From Liolophura sinensis (Eukaryota > Mollusca > Polyplacophora > Chitonida > Chitonidae), in contig NC_088304.1 of NCBI RefSeq assembly GCF_032854445.1, positions 1,862,001 through 1,926,000 of the forward strand: 64,000 bases of DNA. Direction: 5' to 3'. The first letter of the stretch is position 1. Each line of letters begins with the position of its first letter. This document shows positions 44,390-58,400 of this stretch, one piece after another. The notes below the pieces were generated by a model that was given only the letters and a program-made list of their open reading frames with translations, made no database searches and was not told the origin of the DNA. A program made the position numbers and the translations under genes.

Positions 44390-44900
44390 GATCATTTGAG
44401 AGTATTCAGATTAAAGGTAAAGAAAACAGTAAAACGTAAGCATTTGAGAATATACAGATTAAAGGTAAGGGAAACACTACAATGTAACCATTTGAGAATA
44501 TACAGAATAAAGGTTTAGAAAACACTAGAATGTAACCATTTGAGAGTATACAGAATAAAGGTTTAGAAAACACTAGGACGTAACCATTTGAGAGTATACA
44601 GAATAAAGGTACAGAAAACACTACAATGTAACCATTTGAGAACATACAGAATAAAGGTTTAGGAAACACTACAATGTAACCATTTGAGACTATACAGATT
44701 AAAGGTAAAGGAAACATTACAACATAACCATTTGAGAACATACAGAATAAAGGTTTAGGAAACACTACAATGTAACCATTTGAGACTATACAGATTAAAG
44801 GTAAAGGAAACACTACAACATAACCATTTGAGAACATACAGAATAAAGGTTTAGGAAACACTATAATGTAACCATTTGAGCTTATACAAATTAAAGGTAA
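44390..44900. repeat. 48-bp tandem array, ~10 copies
   Basis: The unit is catttgagaatatacagatt, aaaggtaaaggaaacact, acaatgtaac. Two variants alternate (cagattaaaggtaaagg and cagaataaaggtttagg). The - strand 151-codon frame over it is a repeat artefact. Confidence 0.92.
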
Positions 44901-45299
44901 AGAAAATGTTCAAGTGAAGTATGTGTCAGATGAAAGGTCATTAAACACTGTACCAGAAAAGTATCTGATTTGTTTTTTTCAGAATGTTTCCACTCTAGTA
45001 AAATGGCTTCAAAGATTCGATTACTTCACATTAGTGTTTTCTTTACCTTTTAAGTCATATACATGTAACATGATACATGTACCAGTAGAAGCACAGCTGG
45101 CCCCAAACGTCACTGATTCAAAACTTTTCATCTTAAATCATTATTTTCTCGGTCTACACAGATACAAAATGCTCCTACTTTTCAGGTAATAGCATAATAA
45201 AAAGATGTGGTCATAAGCTCTTCCCTTCAGGCTCAAAATTCTACAGCCTTTTTAACTTTTAGGTTGTAAGCACTTGAACAGAAGTGCAAATAAAATAAT

Positions 45300-45800
45300 A
45301 AAAAGCTCACATCACAAGCTCTTCCCTCCAGAAATCACAAGCTCTTCCCTCGTAACAACTCAAGCTCTTCCCTCAAGATGTAATAAGCTCTTCCCTCTGG
45401 TGATCACAAGCTCTTCCCTCTGGAGGTCAGAAGCTCTTTTCTATGGAGGTCAGACGCTCTTCTCTATGGAGGTCAGATGCTCTTCTCTATGGAGGTCAGA
45501 AGCTCTTCCCTCTGAAAGTCACAAGCTCTTCCCTCTGAAAGTCACAGGCTCTTACCTCCAGAAGTCACAAGCTTGTCTCTCCAAAGGCCACAAGCTCTTC
45601 CCTCCTATAAAGATCTGAAACTCTTCCCTCCGAAGGTCATAAGCTCTCCCACCAGAGGTCACAAGCTTTTCTCTCCAAAGGTCACAAGCTCTTCCCTCCT
45701 ATATAAAGATCACAAGCTCTTTCCTCAGGAGGTCACAAGCTCTTCCCTCTGAAAGTCACAAGCTCTTCCCTCTCCAGGTCACAAACTCTTCTCTCCATAT
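45300..45800. repeat. ~24-bp degenerate tandem repeat, ~20 copies
   Basis: gtcacaagctcttccctc with variable gaaa/caga/ctgg linkers. Unit length is uneven (18-36). It lies just 3' of the probable SVOP-like transcript end. Confidence 0.85.
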
Positions 45801-45840
45801 GAAGCATTAAGGTTTCAATGAGCTTTTTCAAGTTTTAAAC

Positions 45841-45846
45841 TTTATT
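45841..45846 (-). terminator. candidate SVOP poly(A) signal AATAAA
   Basis: TTTATT on the + strand, 544 bases beyond the predicted SVOP stop codon. Plausible 3' end; not tested against later hexamers. Confidence 0.3.
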
Positions 45847-45884
45847 TGCTGGATGCACAATACAGCTTCAAACTCATATTGCTT

Positions 45885-45965
45885 ATGTATATATACACAT
45901 ACATATATGTATATATATATATATATATATTACATATATATATATACACAGATAAACATATATAC
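45885..45965. repeat. (TA)n / TATG-rich microsatellite
   Basis: Alternating purine-pyrimidine tract with a run of about 9 TA units (tatatatatatatatata), flanked by tacacata and tatacaca. Confidence 0.9.
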
Positions 45966-46389
45966 AAAATGCATAAATCTATGTGTATAATCTCTTTTTT
46001 TCTTTCCACTGATATGGTCATTTTGCCTGAGTAAAATATATAACACCTGGAACATTGATCAGTACCTGACTGAGATCATTTCTCTTACATAAACAGAGGG
46101 CTGACATACCAGGCTAAACACTCAACCATGTAACTTCAACAACAACTTGTATCAAACTATACACAACAATTGAGAATATTTGGGTGGGTGCAACCACACC
46201 CTTTAACAATAAAATAAAACATGCCCCAAAGTCTTGAGATAATCCTCTACAACTGACCAGAGTTTGTTACGTTCTCAGGCTGACTTCATATTAGCCACGC
46301 ACAACCCATATTAAATAAGGAATATCAAGAAAACTTCACAAACTAGCACCAGGAAGTTAATACACTTTTCTCTAAGCCCAGATGCTTCA

Positions 46390-46404
46390 TCACCTGCCTG
46401 CTTG
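46390..46404 (-). CDS. SVOP: SVOP last coding exon (short)
   Basis: A pyrimidine-rich acceptor (ttttttttctcattgcag on the - strand) is followed by codons for QAGR and TGA, in phase with the preceding exon's GRALL. The short C-terminus is plausible because this tail is not conserved in the family. The exon continues as 3'UTR. Confidence 0.6.
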   Translation of the reverse strand, partial: QAGR

Positions 46405-49400
46405 CTGCAATGAGAAAAAAAAATAAAAATGAAAATGATTAAAACAAAAAAAACCTCCTTTTTGGTTATGTTTGGGTATTTTAGACATCAATTACGATCT
46501 GATTCAACTAAGTGCTGAAAATATGTACTTTAGCCATTTTAACACTTAGCTTTATCAATCTGTGATTATCTGACAAGTAAAAATGTATACCATAATCCAA
46601 AATATCTGGAATTCTGCCAAAGCATGCAAGTTTGGGATGAAAAAAGAACACTATGTTGTTCATAATATAAACGTCGCACAACTGATGAATATTTTGCCAG
46701 TATTTAGTAAACATTAAATCACCTCAAAATTTAACATTTCAAGGAAAGGAGAGTTATAAATATATAGTAAGCTTGCTCACCAGCAATGCCCTGCCCTTTG
46801 TTTCTATAGGCATGCTTAGGAATGAGAGACCACAGAGGACACAAATAACTCCATACACCCAAACGGCCGCTTTCACGGAACTGGCTAACAGCACCTGAAA
46901 CAAAGAGATACTGATACTGAGGAATTGATGAGATGGTGATGTGGGGGTGGGGAAGGAATGATGATGAGGTAGCAGGGGATTGATGAGGTGGTGGGAGAAT
47001 CGATGAGACGGTGGTGGTGGTGGTGGAGGGGTGGCAAGGGGGGGGGGAGGATTGATGAGGTGGTGGTGGTGGGGTGGCTGGGGTCGTGAGGTTTGTGATG
47101 AGATGGTGGGGGGATTGATGAGGTGGGGGGGGGGGTGGGGTGGGGTGGGGGGGAGTGATGAGGTGGTGGTTGGGGATTGATGAGGTTTCTTTTCAGTATG
47201 GTTAGGAATGAGACCAGACAAAGATCACAGAAATGGTGACACTTACTTGGTATATATGTACAACCTAGACAATCCCTCACCTGTGCTATAAAAGGTGTTG
47301 ACATAGAGCCTATCCTGGCCATTGCACTGGAGGCCCCCAGTCTAGTGACCTCACATTGGTCGGGTAGACCTACACAGAAGACAAATAGAGATGAATGTAC
47401 AGCTTCAATTAACTTGAACCTATAAATAGGTGACAGAACCTATAAATAATATCATCTTTATTTATCGCATTTACAATTATGTTTAGGCTTCCACGGGGGG
47501 TTCAGTTTTCATCAAGTTTCAAATCGCAATTATCGGATATGTCACTGCTAAAAATCACCACAAATATGACAAGCTGACGCACGTACAATATTGAGGTTGT
47601 AAAGCGTCTCTTGACCGATTATGTTACATAATAACATGAAAAAATGTTTCTTCTTTCAACATTTTTATTATTGTTGCAAATAGCATTAGGGATTTATAAA
47701 AAATAATCAGAATTTTGCGAATTTGTCGACAAATCACATGCCTGCAGGATAAATCAATCAACTTACTTTTACTTGAAATGTTAAAATACTTGTAGTTATC
47801 CAAATGTTACTGTACAGAAAACATTATCTTACCTCAGAAGTGTATATATAAACAGCGTTAAAGAAACCGGTAGAAAACATCCTGGCAGCAAACATCACCA
47901 TGGTAACGACCCATGTTTTTGAACATATTTGCATGAGTATAAAGAATATGCCAGAGCCCAGCATATTGAGGAATCCAGTCCACCGCCGGCCGACACGGTC
48001 AATCAGCATCATATTGAGTGGTAATGCTGTAAGGAGGAACAACAACAATTGGTCAGGTGTTATGAAGATGTCAATTAAATCTTTTTTTCACAGTTCCACA
48101 CACGACAACTGTCAAGTGCAACTGTCAAAATGCCTCACTTTATACTCACTTTATGTTGGAAGTAGTCTATAAATACACCATGTTACTGAAAATGACCTAA
48201 ACTTTTATTCCATTTGCATTTTTAGTCGCAAATAAATGTACCCTAATTCCTCAACCCTTTCCCATATCAAAGAGCATCTTTCTGTGCTATTTTTGCATGT
48301 TTTTAATTTGATTTGGGAGACAAATTTACATTAGTTGGACTGGCAAAATTCAGGCCTTCACAAAAGAATTACTTTCATCAATCTACACAGAATACTGCTC
48401 TCAGTTAGAACAGTGTAGAATACTGCTCTCAGTTAGAATAGTGTAGAATAATGCTCTCAGTTAGAATAGTGTACAATAATGCTCTCAGTTAGAATAGAGT
48501 AGAATACTGCTCTCAGTTAGAATAGTGTAGAATACTGCTCTCAGTTAGAATAGTGTAGAATACTGCTCTCAGTTAGAATAGTGTAGAATACTGCTCTCAG
48601 CTAGAATAGTGTAGAATACTGCCCTCAGTTAGAATAGTGTAGAATAATGCTCTCAGTGTAGAATAGTGTAGAACACTGCTCTCAGTTAGAATAGTGTAGA
48701 ATAATGCTCTCAGTTAGAATAGTGTAGAATACTGCTCTCAGTTAGAATAGTGTAGAATAATGCTCTCAGTTAGAATAGTGTACAATAATGCTCTCAGTGT
48801 AGAATAGTGTAGAATACTGCTCTCAGTTAGAATAGAGTAGAATACTGCTCTCAGTTAGAATAGTGTAGAATACTGCTCTCAGTTAGAATAGTGTAGAATA
48901 CTGCTCTCAGTTAGAATAGTGTAGAATAATGCTCTCAGTGAGAATAGTGTAGAATAATGCTCTCAGTTAGAATAGTGTAGAATACTGCCCTCAGTTAGAA
49001 TAGTGTAGAATAATGCTCTCAGAATAGTGTAGAATAATGCTCTCAGTTAGAATAGAGTAGAATAATGCTCTCTGTTAGAATAGTGTAGAATAATGCTCTC
49101 AGAATAGTGTAGAATAATGCTCTCAGTTAGAATAGAGTAGAATAATGCTCTCAGTTAGGATAGTGTAGAATAATGCTCTCAGTTAGAATAGTGTAGAATA
49201 ATGCTCTCAGTTAGAATAGTGTAGAATACTGCCCTCAGTTAGAATAGTGTAGAATAATGCTCTCAGAATAGTGTACAATAATGCCCTCAGTTAGAATAGT
49301 GTAGAATAATGCTCTCAGTTAGAATAGTGTAGAATAATGCTCTCAGAATAGTGTAGATTACTGCTCTCAGTTAGAATAGTGTAGAATACTGCCCTCAGTT

Positions 49401-52400
49401 AGAATAGTGTAGAATACTGCCCTCAGTTAGAATAGTGTAGAATACTGCCCTCAGTTAGAATAGTGTAGAATAATGCCCTCAGTGTAGAATAGTGTAGAAT
49501 ACTGCCCTCAGTTAGAATAGTGTAGAATAATGCTCTCAGTTAGAATAGTGTAGAATACTGCCCTCAGTTAGAATAGTGTAGAATACTGCTCTCAGTTAGA
49601 ATAGTGTAGAATAATGCTCTCAGTGTAGAATAGTGTACAATAATGCTCTCAGTTAGAATAGTGTAGAATACTGCTCTCAGTTAGAATAGTGTAGAATACT
49701 GCTCTCAGTTAGAATAGTGTAGAATAATGCTCTCAGTTAGAATAGTGTAGAATAATGCTCTCAGTTAGAATACAGTAGAATACTGCTCTAAGTTAGAATA
49801 GTGTAGAATACTGCTCTCAGAGTAGAGTAGAATACTGCTCTCATAATTTGCTTGAATAAACACCTTACATGGGCAAAGATTGAAGAAATATAGTTATTCA
49901 TAGCTTTGCAGTGGTGTCATGCTGTAGCTGCTCTGAGCCATTCATCAACACACTCTTTGGTCACGTGACTAAGAGTACAGAAGGTGAAAACAGAGCAAAC
50001 TCAACACAGGTGAGATAGGCATTCAGAAGATAATAAAAAATGAAAAAGGAAAATCTTTCTGCAAAAACGTAATCAGTATGTGTCTAGTCTTCAAACATGA
50101 TAGTATCATTGTCCTGTAGTACTTTGAGCCTTAGGCATCGCCAAAAATCAGATTTCACCCATTTAGCTCAAAACCACATGTATGAATAAAAATACTTAAC
50201 GTGCTTTCAGAGGTGATACTTAAGTATCATTTTACATTGTAAGTTCACCTGAAATCACCTTTCAAACAGTAACACCACTTTCAGATCAGGAACAATGAGA
50301 AACATTAATAGTTTTAAAGCCATCTACGCAAATTTTACAAACCAAAAAACCTCATAAAAAATTACTACACTTCACTGAAAGAACCAAAATACACACTATT
50401 ATTTTTTGTATTTATTTGACTGACGTTTTACGTCATACTCAAGAATATTTCACTGATACGACGGTGGCCATCATTATGGTAGGAGGAAACCGAGTAGAGC
50501 CCGGGAAACCCATGACCATCCGCAGGTTGCTGGCAGACCTTCCCACATATGGCCTGAGAGGAAGCCAGCATGAGCTGGACTTGAACTCACAGCGACCGCA
50601 TTGGTGAGAGGCTCCCGAGTCATACACACTATTACATTTGCTTGTTGCAAACATTTGTTCCAGTGACGCCAGAAGACTTGAAACATGATTTGAGTCAAGA
50701 AAGTGGGGCATGTTGAGCATCACAAAAATTGTCAGGTGGAATAAAATCTGAAATCGGACAAGTAAATAACAAAATGGCTATTTCAGGTCAATAATCACCT
50801 GGCCATTGCAATTCCCAAAACAATGTTAAACACAAACCACCAGAGATCTAAGAAAATACATAAAGTACGCAATTGAGAGGGATCCTCGGGTTGTTTCATG
50901 TTGTTGGAGGTCAAAGGGTCAGCCTAGGCTAAGCTCAACATTCAGGCCTACATACTATAAGCTGTTACACTATAAAATTTTAAAATTTTCATACCCACGG
51001 TTTAAATCCTCATATACCCCTTCTCAACATGCGGATAACGATTTTGCCTCTGCTATGTTATTCAAATAGAAAGGCACTCTCGCATGTACATGTACAGCTC
51101 AGCTAAGTAAGAATCATGCTAGCTACTGCAGACAGGGCTGGTATAGTAGGGTGACCTCACAATGAATGCAGTGTCACGATGAATGCGGCCTGACAAAGAA
51201 AATCACGTGAGCCTGAGCATTAATTCAGCTGCGCAGGGTTTAAATCTCATACACCCCTTGCGGGCGTCGCCTGCTGCTCTGGCAAGAGTATGTCAACATT
51301 TTAACCTGCCTGATCAGCCAATGGTAATTGAGAATCACGAGTGATGTTTGATAGCGATGACTAATTCTACAGAGAGTTCTCACCTAGAAACTCCCCAGCG
51401 TTGACACCATCATGCTGACATAGTCATCCCAGTTCAATGGGGCAACATTTACATGTGGACTTCACCTCTTTTTCTCCAGAACCTATCAGAAAAAATACAG
51501 AACATTTTAAATTGTGAATTTTCAAATACAAAGTGTGTGAGTACAATATATTTATTTATTTATTTGATTGGTGTTTTTATGCCGTATTCAAGAATATTTA
51601 ATTTATACGACGACAGCCAGTATTACGGTGGGAGGAAACCGTGTAGAGCCGGCGGGAAACACGGGACTATCTGCACAATGCTGACAGATCTTCTCACAGA
51701 CGACTGGAGCGGAAACCACCATGAGCTGGACTAGAATAAGTGCTCCAGGTAGATATTTACATACTGCGACATATGCAATGTATTACTACAGTGGAAAAGT
51801 TGAAGGCATTTATGAATATTTTGAAACCCCGTCAAAAACTGATTACTTGAAACAGGATGACAAATTGAACCCCTTACTTCATAATAAAGTCCATAAATGT
51901 AAGTTACTCGATGCTTTCAATCTGTACATACAGCTTGTGTAGTTGTAGCGGCCTAGAATGTATAAGGCCTAATACAATACCTGACTGAAATAAATCCATC
52001 ATAAAAAGCCCTTTTACAGAGTAAAACAGTATAATACAGCCGTTGTTAAAATTTGTATATAATTTCAGGCAAAAGAAAACAAGATATTGGAACAAACGTA
52101 ACATTTAAGAGTGACAAAGAACATATTCTAGTTGGAGCAATATTCTTCTGTATTTGTTAACTGATAAACCTGTTTCTCTTTCATAATTACTGTAATTTAA
52201 CCTTTTCACATGTTTGCAAGTTGTTTAGTTTTGTCTCCAAAATCAAATTGTAAGTCAGTATAAATCTGACTGAAAGCTGCTCTTTCATGAGTGAAAAGGT
52301 TTGAATTAAAGTAAAACCATTGAGTTCCACTGGTTTTAATCAGATATGTGTTTTCAAAGTATTTCAGTTTATATGTACTCTAGATGTGCTAACTTTATTT

Positions 52401-55400
52401 TTCACCAGATACCGTGAATGTTCATTAGGTGTTGTTCAAGCAGTGTCAGTGCATGTACTCTAGATGTGCTAGTTTTTATTTTTCACCAGATACCGTGAAT
52501 GTTCATTAGGTGTTGTTCAAGCAGTGTCAGTGCATGTACTCTAGATGTGCTAACTTTATTTTTCACCAGATACCGTGAATGTTCATTAGGTGTTTTTCAA
52601 GCAGTGTCAGTGCATGTACTCTAGATGTGCTAGTTTTATTTTTCACCAGATACCGTGAATGTTCATTAGGTGTTTTTCAAGCAGTGTCAGTGCATGTACT
52701 CTAGATGTGCTAGTTTATTTTTCACCAGATACCGTGAATGTTCATTAGGTGTTTTTCAAGCAGTGTCAGTGCATGTACTCTAGATGTGCTAGTTTTATCT
52801 TTCACCAGATACCGTGAATGTTCATTAGGTGTTTTTCAAGCCAGTGTCAGTGCATGTACTCTAGATGTGCTAGTTTTATTTTTCACCAGATACCGTGAAT
52901 GTTCATTAGGTGTTTTTCAAGCAGTGTCAGTGCATGTACTCTAGATGTGCTAGTTTTATTTTTCACCAGATACCGTGAATGTTCATTAGGTATTGTTCGA
53001 GCAGTGTCAGTGCATGTACTCTAGATGTGCTAGCTTTATTTTTCACCAGATACCGTGAATGTTCATTAGGTGTTTTCAAGCAGTGTCAGTGCATGTACTC
53101 TAGATGTGCTAGTTTTATTTTTCACCAGATACCGTGAATGTTCATTAAGTGTTTTTCAAGCAGTGTCAGTGCATGTACTCTAGATGTGCTAGTTTTATCT
53201 TTCACCAGATACCGTGAATGTTCATTAGGTGTTTTTCAAGCAGTGTCAGTGCATGTACTCTAGATGTGCTGGTTTTATTTTTCACCAGATACCGTGAATG
53301 TTCATTAGGTGTTTTTCAAGCGGTGTCAGTGTATGTACTCTAGATGTGCTAGCTTTATTTTTCACCAGATACCGTGAATGTTCATTAGGTGTTTTTCAAG
53401 CAGTGTCAGTGTATGTACTCTAGATGTGCTAACTTTATTTTTCACCAGATACCGTGAATGTTCATTAGGTACTGTTCAAGTAGTGTCAGTGCATGTACTC
53501 TAGATGTGCTAGGTTTTATTTTTCACCAGATACCGTGAATGTTCATTAGGTGTTGTTCAAGCAGTGTCAGTGCATGTACTCTAGATGTGCTGGTTTTATT
53601 TTTCACCAGATACCGTGAATGTTCATTAGGTGTTGTTCAAGCAGTGTCAGTGCATGTACTCTAGATGTGCTAACTTTATTTTTCACAGATACCGTGAATG
53701 TTCATTAGGTGTTGTTCAAGCAGTGTCAGTGCATGTACTCTAGATGTGCTAGTTTTATTTTTCACCAGATACCGTGAATGTTCATTAGGTGTTGTTCAAG
53801 CAGTGTCAGTGCATGTACTCTAGATGTGCTAACTTTATTTTTCACCAGATACCGTGAATGTTCATTAGGTGTTTTTCAAGCAGTGTCAGTGCATGTACTC
53901 TAGATGTGCTAGTTTTATTTTTCACCAGATACCGTGAATGTTCATTAGGTGTTTTTCTCAAGCAGTGTCAGTGTATGTACTCTAGATGTGCTAGCTTTAT
54001 TTTTCACCAGATACCGTGAATGTTCATTAGGTGTTTTTCAAGCAGTGTCAGTGCATGTACTCTAGATGTGCTAGTTTTATTTTTCACCAGATACCGTGAA
54101 TGTTCATTAGGTATTGTTCGAGCAGTGTCAGTGCATGTACTCTAGATGTGCTAGCTTTATTTTTCACCAGATACCGTGAATGTTCATTAGGTGTTTTCAA
54201 GCAGTGTCAGTGCATGTACTCTAGATGTGCTAGTTTTTATTTTTCACCAGATACCGTGAATGTTCATTAAGTGTTTTTCAGCAGTGTCAGTGCATGTACT
54301 CTAGATGTGCTAGTTTTATCTTTCACCAGATACCGTGATGTTCATTAGGTGTTTTCAAGCAGTGTCAGTAGCAATGTACTCTAGATGTGCTGGTTTATTT
54401 TTTCACCAGATACCGTGAATGTTCATTAGGTACTGTTCAAGCAGTGTCAGTGCATGTACTCTAGATGTGCTAGCTTTATTTTTCACCAGATACCGTGAAT
54501 GTCCATTAGGTGTTTTTCAAGTAGTGGTCAGTGTATGTACTCCTAGATGTGCTAGTTTTATTTTTCACCAGATACCGTCAATGTTCATTAGGTGTTTTCA
54601 AGCAGTGTCAGTGTATGTTACTCTAGATGTGCTAGCTTTATTTTTCACCAGATACCGTGAATGTTCATTAAGTGTTTTTCAAGCAGTGTCAGTGCATGTA
54701 CTCTAGATGTGCTAGTTTATTTTTCACCAGATACCGTGAATGTTCATTAAGTGTTTTTCAAGCAGTGTCAGTGCATGTACTCTAGATGTGCTAGTTTTAT
54801 TTTTCACCAGATACCGTGAATGTTCATTAAGGTGTTTTTCAAGCAGTGTCAGTGCATGTACTCTAGATGTGCTAGTTTTATTTTCACCAGATACCGTGAA
54901 TGTTCATTAGGTGTTTTTTCAAGCAGTGTCAGTGCATGTACTCTAGATGTGCTGGTTTTATTTTTCACCAGATACCGTGAATGTTCATTAGGTACTGTTC
55001 AAGCAGTGTCAGTGCATGTACTCTAGATGTGCTAGCTTTATTTTTCACCAGATACCGTGAATGTCCATTAGGTTGTTTTTCAAGCAGTGTCAGTGTATGT
55101 ACTCTAGATGTGCTAGTTTTATTTTTCACCAGATACCGTCAATGTTCATTAGGTGTTTTTCAAGCAGTGTCAGTGTATGTACCCTAGATGTGCTAGCTTT
55201 ATTTTTCACCAGATACCGTGAATGTTCATTAGGTGTTTTTCAAGCAGTGTCAGTGCATGTACTCTAGATGTGCTAGCTTTATTTTTCACCAGATACCGTG
55301 AATGTCCATTAGGTGTTTTCTCAAGCTGTGTCAGTGCCGCATGTTAACCAAGTACAGCGTGGTGTCTTACATGCCTAAATCCAGACGAGACTCCCACAGT

Positions 55401-58400
55401 GAATTGCATGTACTAGTGCCCAAGGTAAATGGCCAAACACTTCGCTCCAAAAATTGCATTTCTGGCAAATAAATTCCAAATTCCAACCCAAATCCGCCCC
55501 CCCACCCAAAGACATTCTCTTTATCTTGTAACCAAATCTTTAACACACCTTTCTAAGACCAATAGAACTTTCAGAATAAGGGTAACATTAATCACAGGTG
55601 AAATTTTAGGTCATTTACCCTACACCGTTGCTTTCCTTTCTTTGGGAATGTATAGACAGTTCAAGATAAGGTACGTGTACTTAGCCACATCCACCGTGTT
55701 GTTCTAGAATTTCAGACTGAGCCAGGACCATCCCATAATAGGAGAAAGCGGCCCCGAACCAGGACAGCCATAGCTGCAAGGTCGTCCTCCTGTACACCCC
55801 ATGAAACAGGTCCTTGACGTGACCTCTACTTGTCTGGAGATCAAGACACTTCATTCAGTAAGTTATAATGACATTGTTTTCAGGTACTAATTGTCACTTT
55901 TTGCTTTATGTCAACTCTTCTAACAACACCCTAGAAATATACAGTCAGAAAAATATTTTCTGAAAATATAACAATAGGAACAGCTACACTGTGCTTCTTC
56001 TGCAAAAAAAATTTATTTATTTATTTATTTGATGGTGTTTTACGCCGTACTCAAGAATATTTCAGTTATACGACGGCGGCCAGCATTATGGTGGGAGGAA
56101 ACCGGGCACAGCACGGGGAAACCCACGACCATCCGCAGGTTGCTGGCGAAGAAAAAAAAATAAAAAAAAAAGAAATTGGTTGGATTTCTGCGTTTTTCCA
56201 TATTGAAGAACTATAAATCTGGTATATCAGAAGCACAAATAGACCTTAAATTTTTATGGCATTTTAAATGCCAACATGTAAGTTATTCTAAATTAACAAA
56301 ATTTTAAAACATTAAGAAAAAAACTTACATGGCCTTATGCGATGGATGAATCAATTAAGACTCAAGCAAAATGTGTCACATAAAAAATGCTAAACTTGGG
56401 GTGAAATACAGTATTCACTGACCGTTTTTGTCTCAATGAGCTTCCCTGGAGGTAAACTTGACCTGTTCCACCTAGCGGCTTTTTGTAAAATACTCATGGC
56501 GTCCTGTTTCCTGCCAGCAGCCACCAGGAAACGAGCCGATTCGGGCAAAAACTACAACAGATTATTTCATTTATTTATTTGATTTGTCTTAATACCGATC
56601 CGCAGGTATTATGGTGAAAAGGGAAACCCACAGCCATCAGCAGGTTGCTGACAGACCTTGCCACATACTACTGGAGTGGAAGCCAGCATGAGCTGGACTT
56701 GAGCTCACAATAACCACATTGGTGAGAGGCTCAAGAGTTATTTTGCTGTGCTGACACACAACAAACTGGAATCAAATCTTTCTCCAGGAAGCACTCACTT
56801 TGCAGGCAAAGAAATCTTACAAACCACAAATCACTAATAATTGTGATCTTATTTTGAGATTACCGACTTATCACAATGCTATACAAAGTGTAGTACAAAA
56901 TGGTCACTAGCTGGAGAAAAAACATGGTAAAGTCTACGTGAAAATTTCACGAGTGTTTTCACAATAAAATTCCATGATATTATGAGTGATTTGCTGTAAC
57001 TTAGAGAGGAGTGATATGCATGAAGGCCATTACTGGCCAAAATGCTACACTGTGTAAAATACATTCTCGATATCTGTGAGAGTAGAGAAAGGGTTTTGCA
57101 ACTGAAGCAGAGAGAGGGACACCACTTCCCCACAGGACTTTTTACTCTTCCCTGGGGCAGTCAGGTTTATTTAATCACTTTAGGCTGTTAAAAGAAACAT
57201 GAAGGGACTGATGTGTTACATTGTGTCCCATAATACAAAATACATAATAAACAAAACCACGCCCCAAAACAGACCTTTATCTGTAACAACACTCACTGTA
57301 TCTATTTTTACAGCTACATAATATTAATATTTTAATATTATTATTATTATTATGTATTAATATTAATATTTTTATTTTTTGTTTTTCAACTTTTAAGTTT
57401 GGTGTGTAAAACTTGCACTTTTTCTGATAAGAAATTAATCAAACTTCACAAAAAATTTGGGACTACAGTAAACAAGTATAAGGTGAACAAATCAATCAAT
57501 ATCATGCAAAATGTGTCACGTGAAACAGGCTATACTTTAGGAAACCTACAGTATACAGCTAAAAGAACAAGTAATATTACCCATAAAACAGAGGAATGTT
57601 TTTTAAAATCGGATTTAACTTTAAAATCTCGAAATCTTCAAATCCTGTTAGTTTCTCAGATGACACTCACCCAGAAAATGACAAAGCAGAAACATTGTGG
57701 CAATGCGGACAAAGCCACGTGCCATCTCCACCCCAGTGTAGGCATGACTAATGCCGCCAGCATCACCTCAAAACACACCCCCGTCGCCCAGAATACCTGA
57801 AACAGCAACACAGCAGGCTTCTTATTCAACACGTATGTTAAATGTCCTAAAATTTCACACACACAAAAAAAAAAATTGAATTTTTAGCATGCAGATAAAT
57901 GTTATAAAATTCTACTTTTGGTGTAGAATCATAGCTTGCAAACAAACCTCAAAACACCTTTCTAAGATCAACAGAACTCTGAATCAGACAAAGTGTGTAA
58001 CTTAAATCCGGGACGAAATTTTAGGTCATTTACTGTAATCACTGAAATTGATTTGATTTGATTTATTTGACTGGTGTTTTACGCAGCACACAAGAATATT
58101 TCGCTTATACGACGGCAGCCAGCTTTATGGTAGGAGGAAACCGGACACAGCCCGGGGTAAACCCACGACCATCCACAGGTTGCTGCCAGACCTTCCCACA
58201 CTGGGCTTGAACTCACAGCAACTGCATTAGTGAGACTCCTGGGTCATTACGCTGCACCAACGCGCTAACCAATGGGTAAATGAGAAAAGGTAAACCCACG
58301 ACCATCCACAGGTTGCTGACAGACCTTCCCACACTGGGCCTGAACTCACAGCAACCACATTAGTGAGACTCCTGGGTCATTACACTGCACTAGCGCGCTA

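Noticed and set aside
46754-47322. Pro/His-rich - strand frames
   Set aside because: They are translations of the GGTGGT minisatellite continuing from real SVOP exons. The exons end at good splice sites before it.
48385-49845. 28-bp units containing ctgctctcag, considered as an array of 3' splice acceptors
   Set aside because: The acceptor-like motif is on the + strand, antisense to SVOP, and no + strand gene crosses it.
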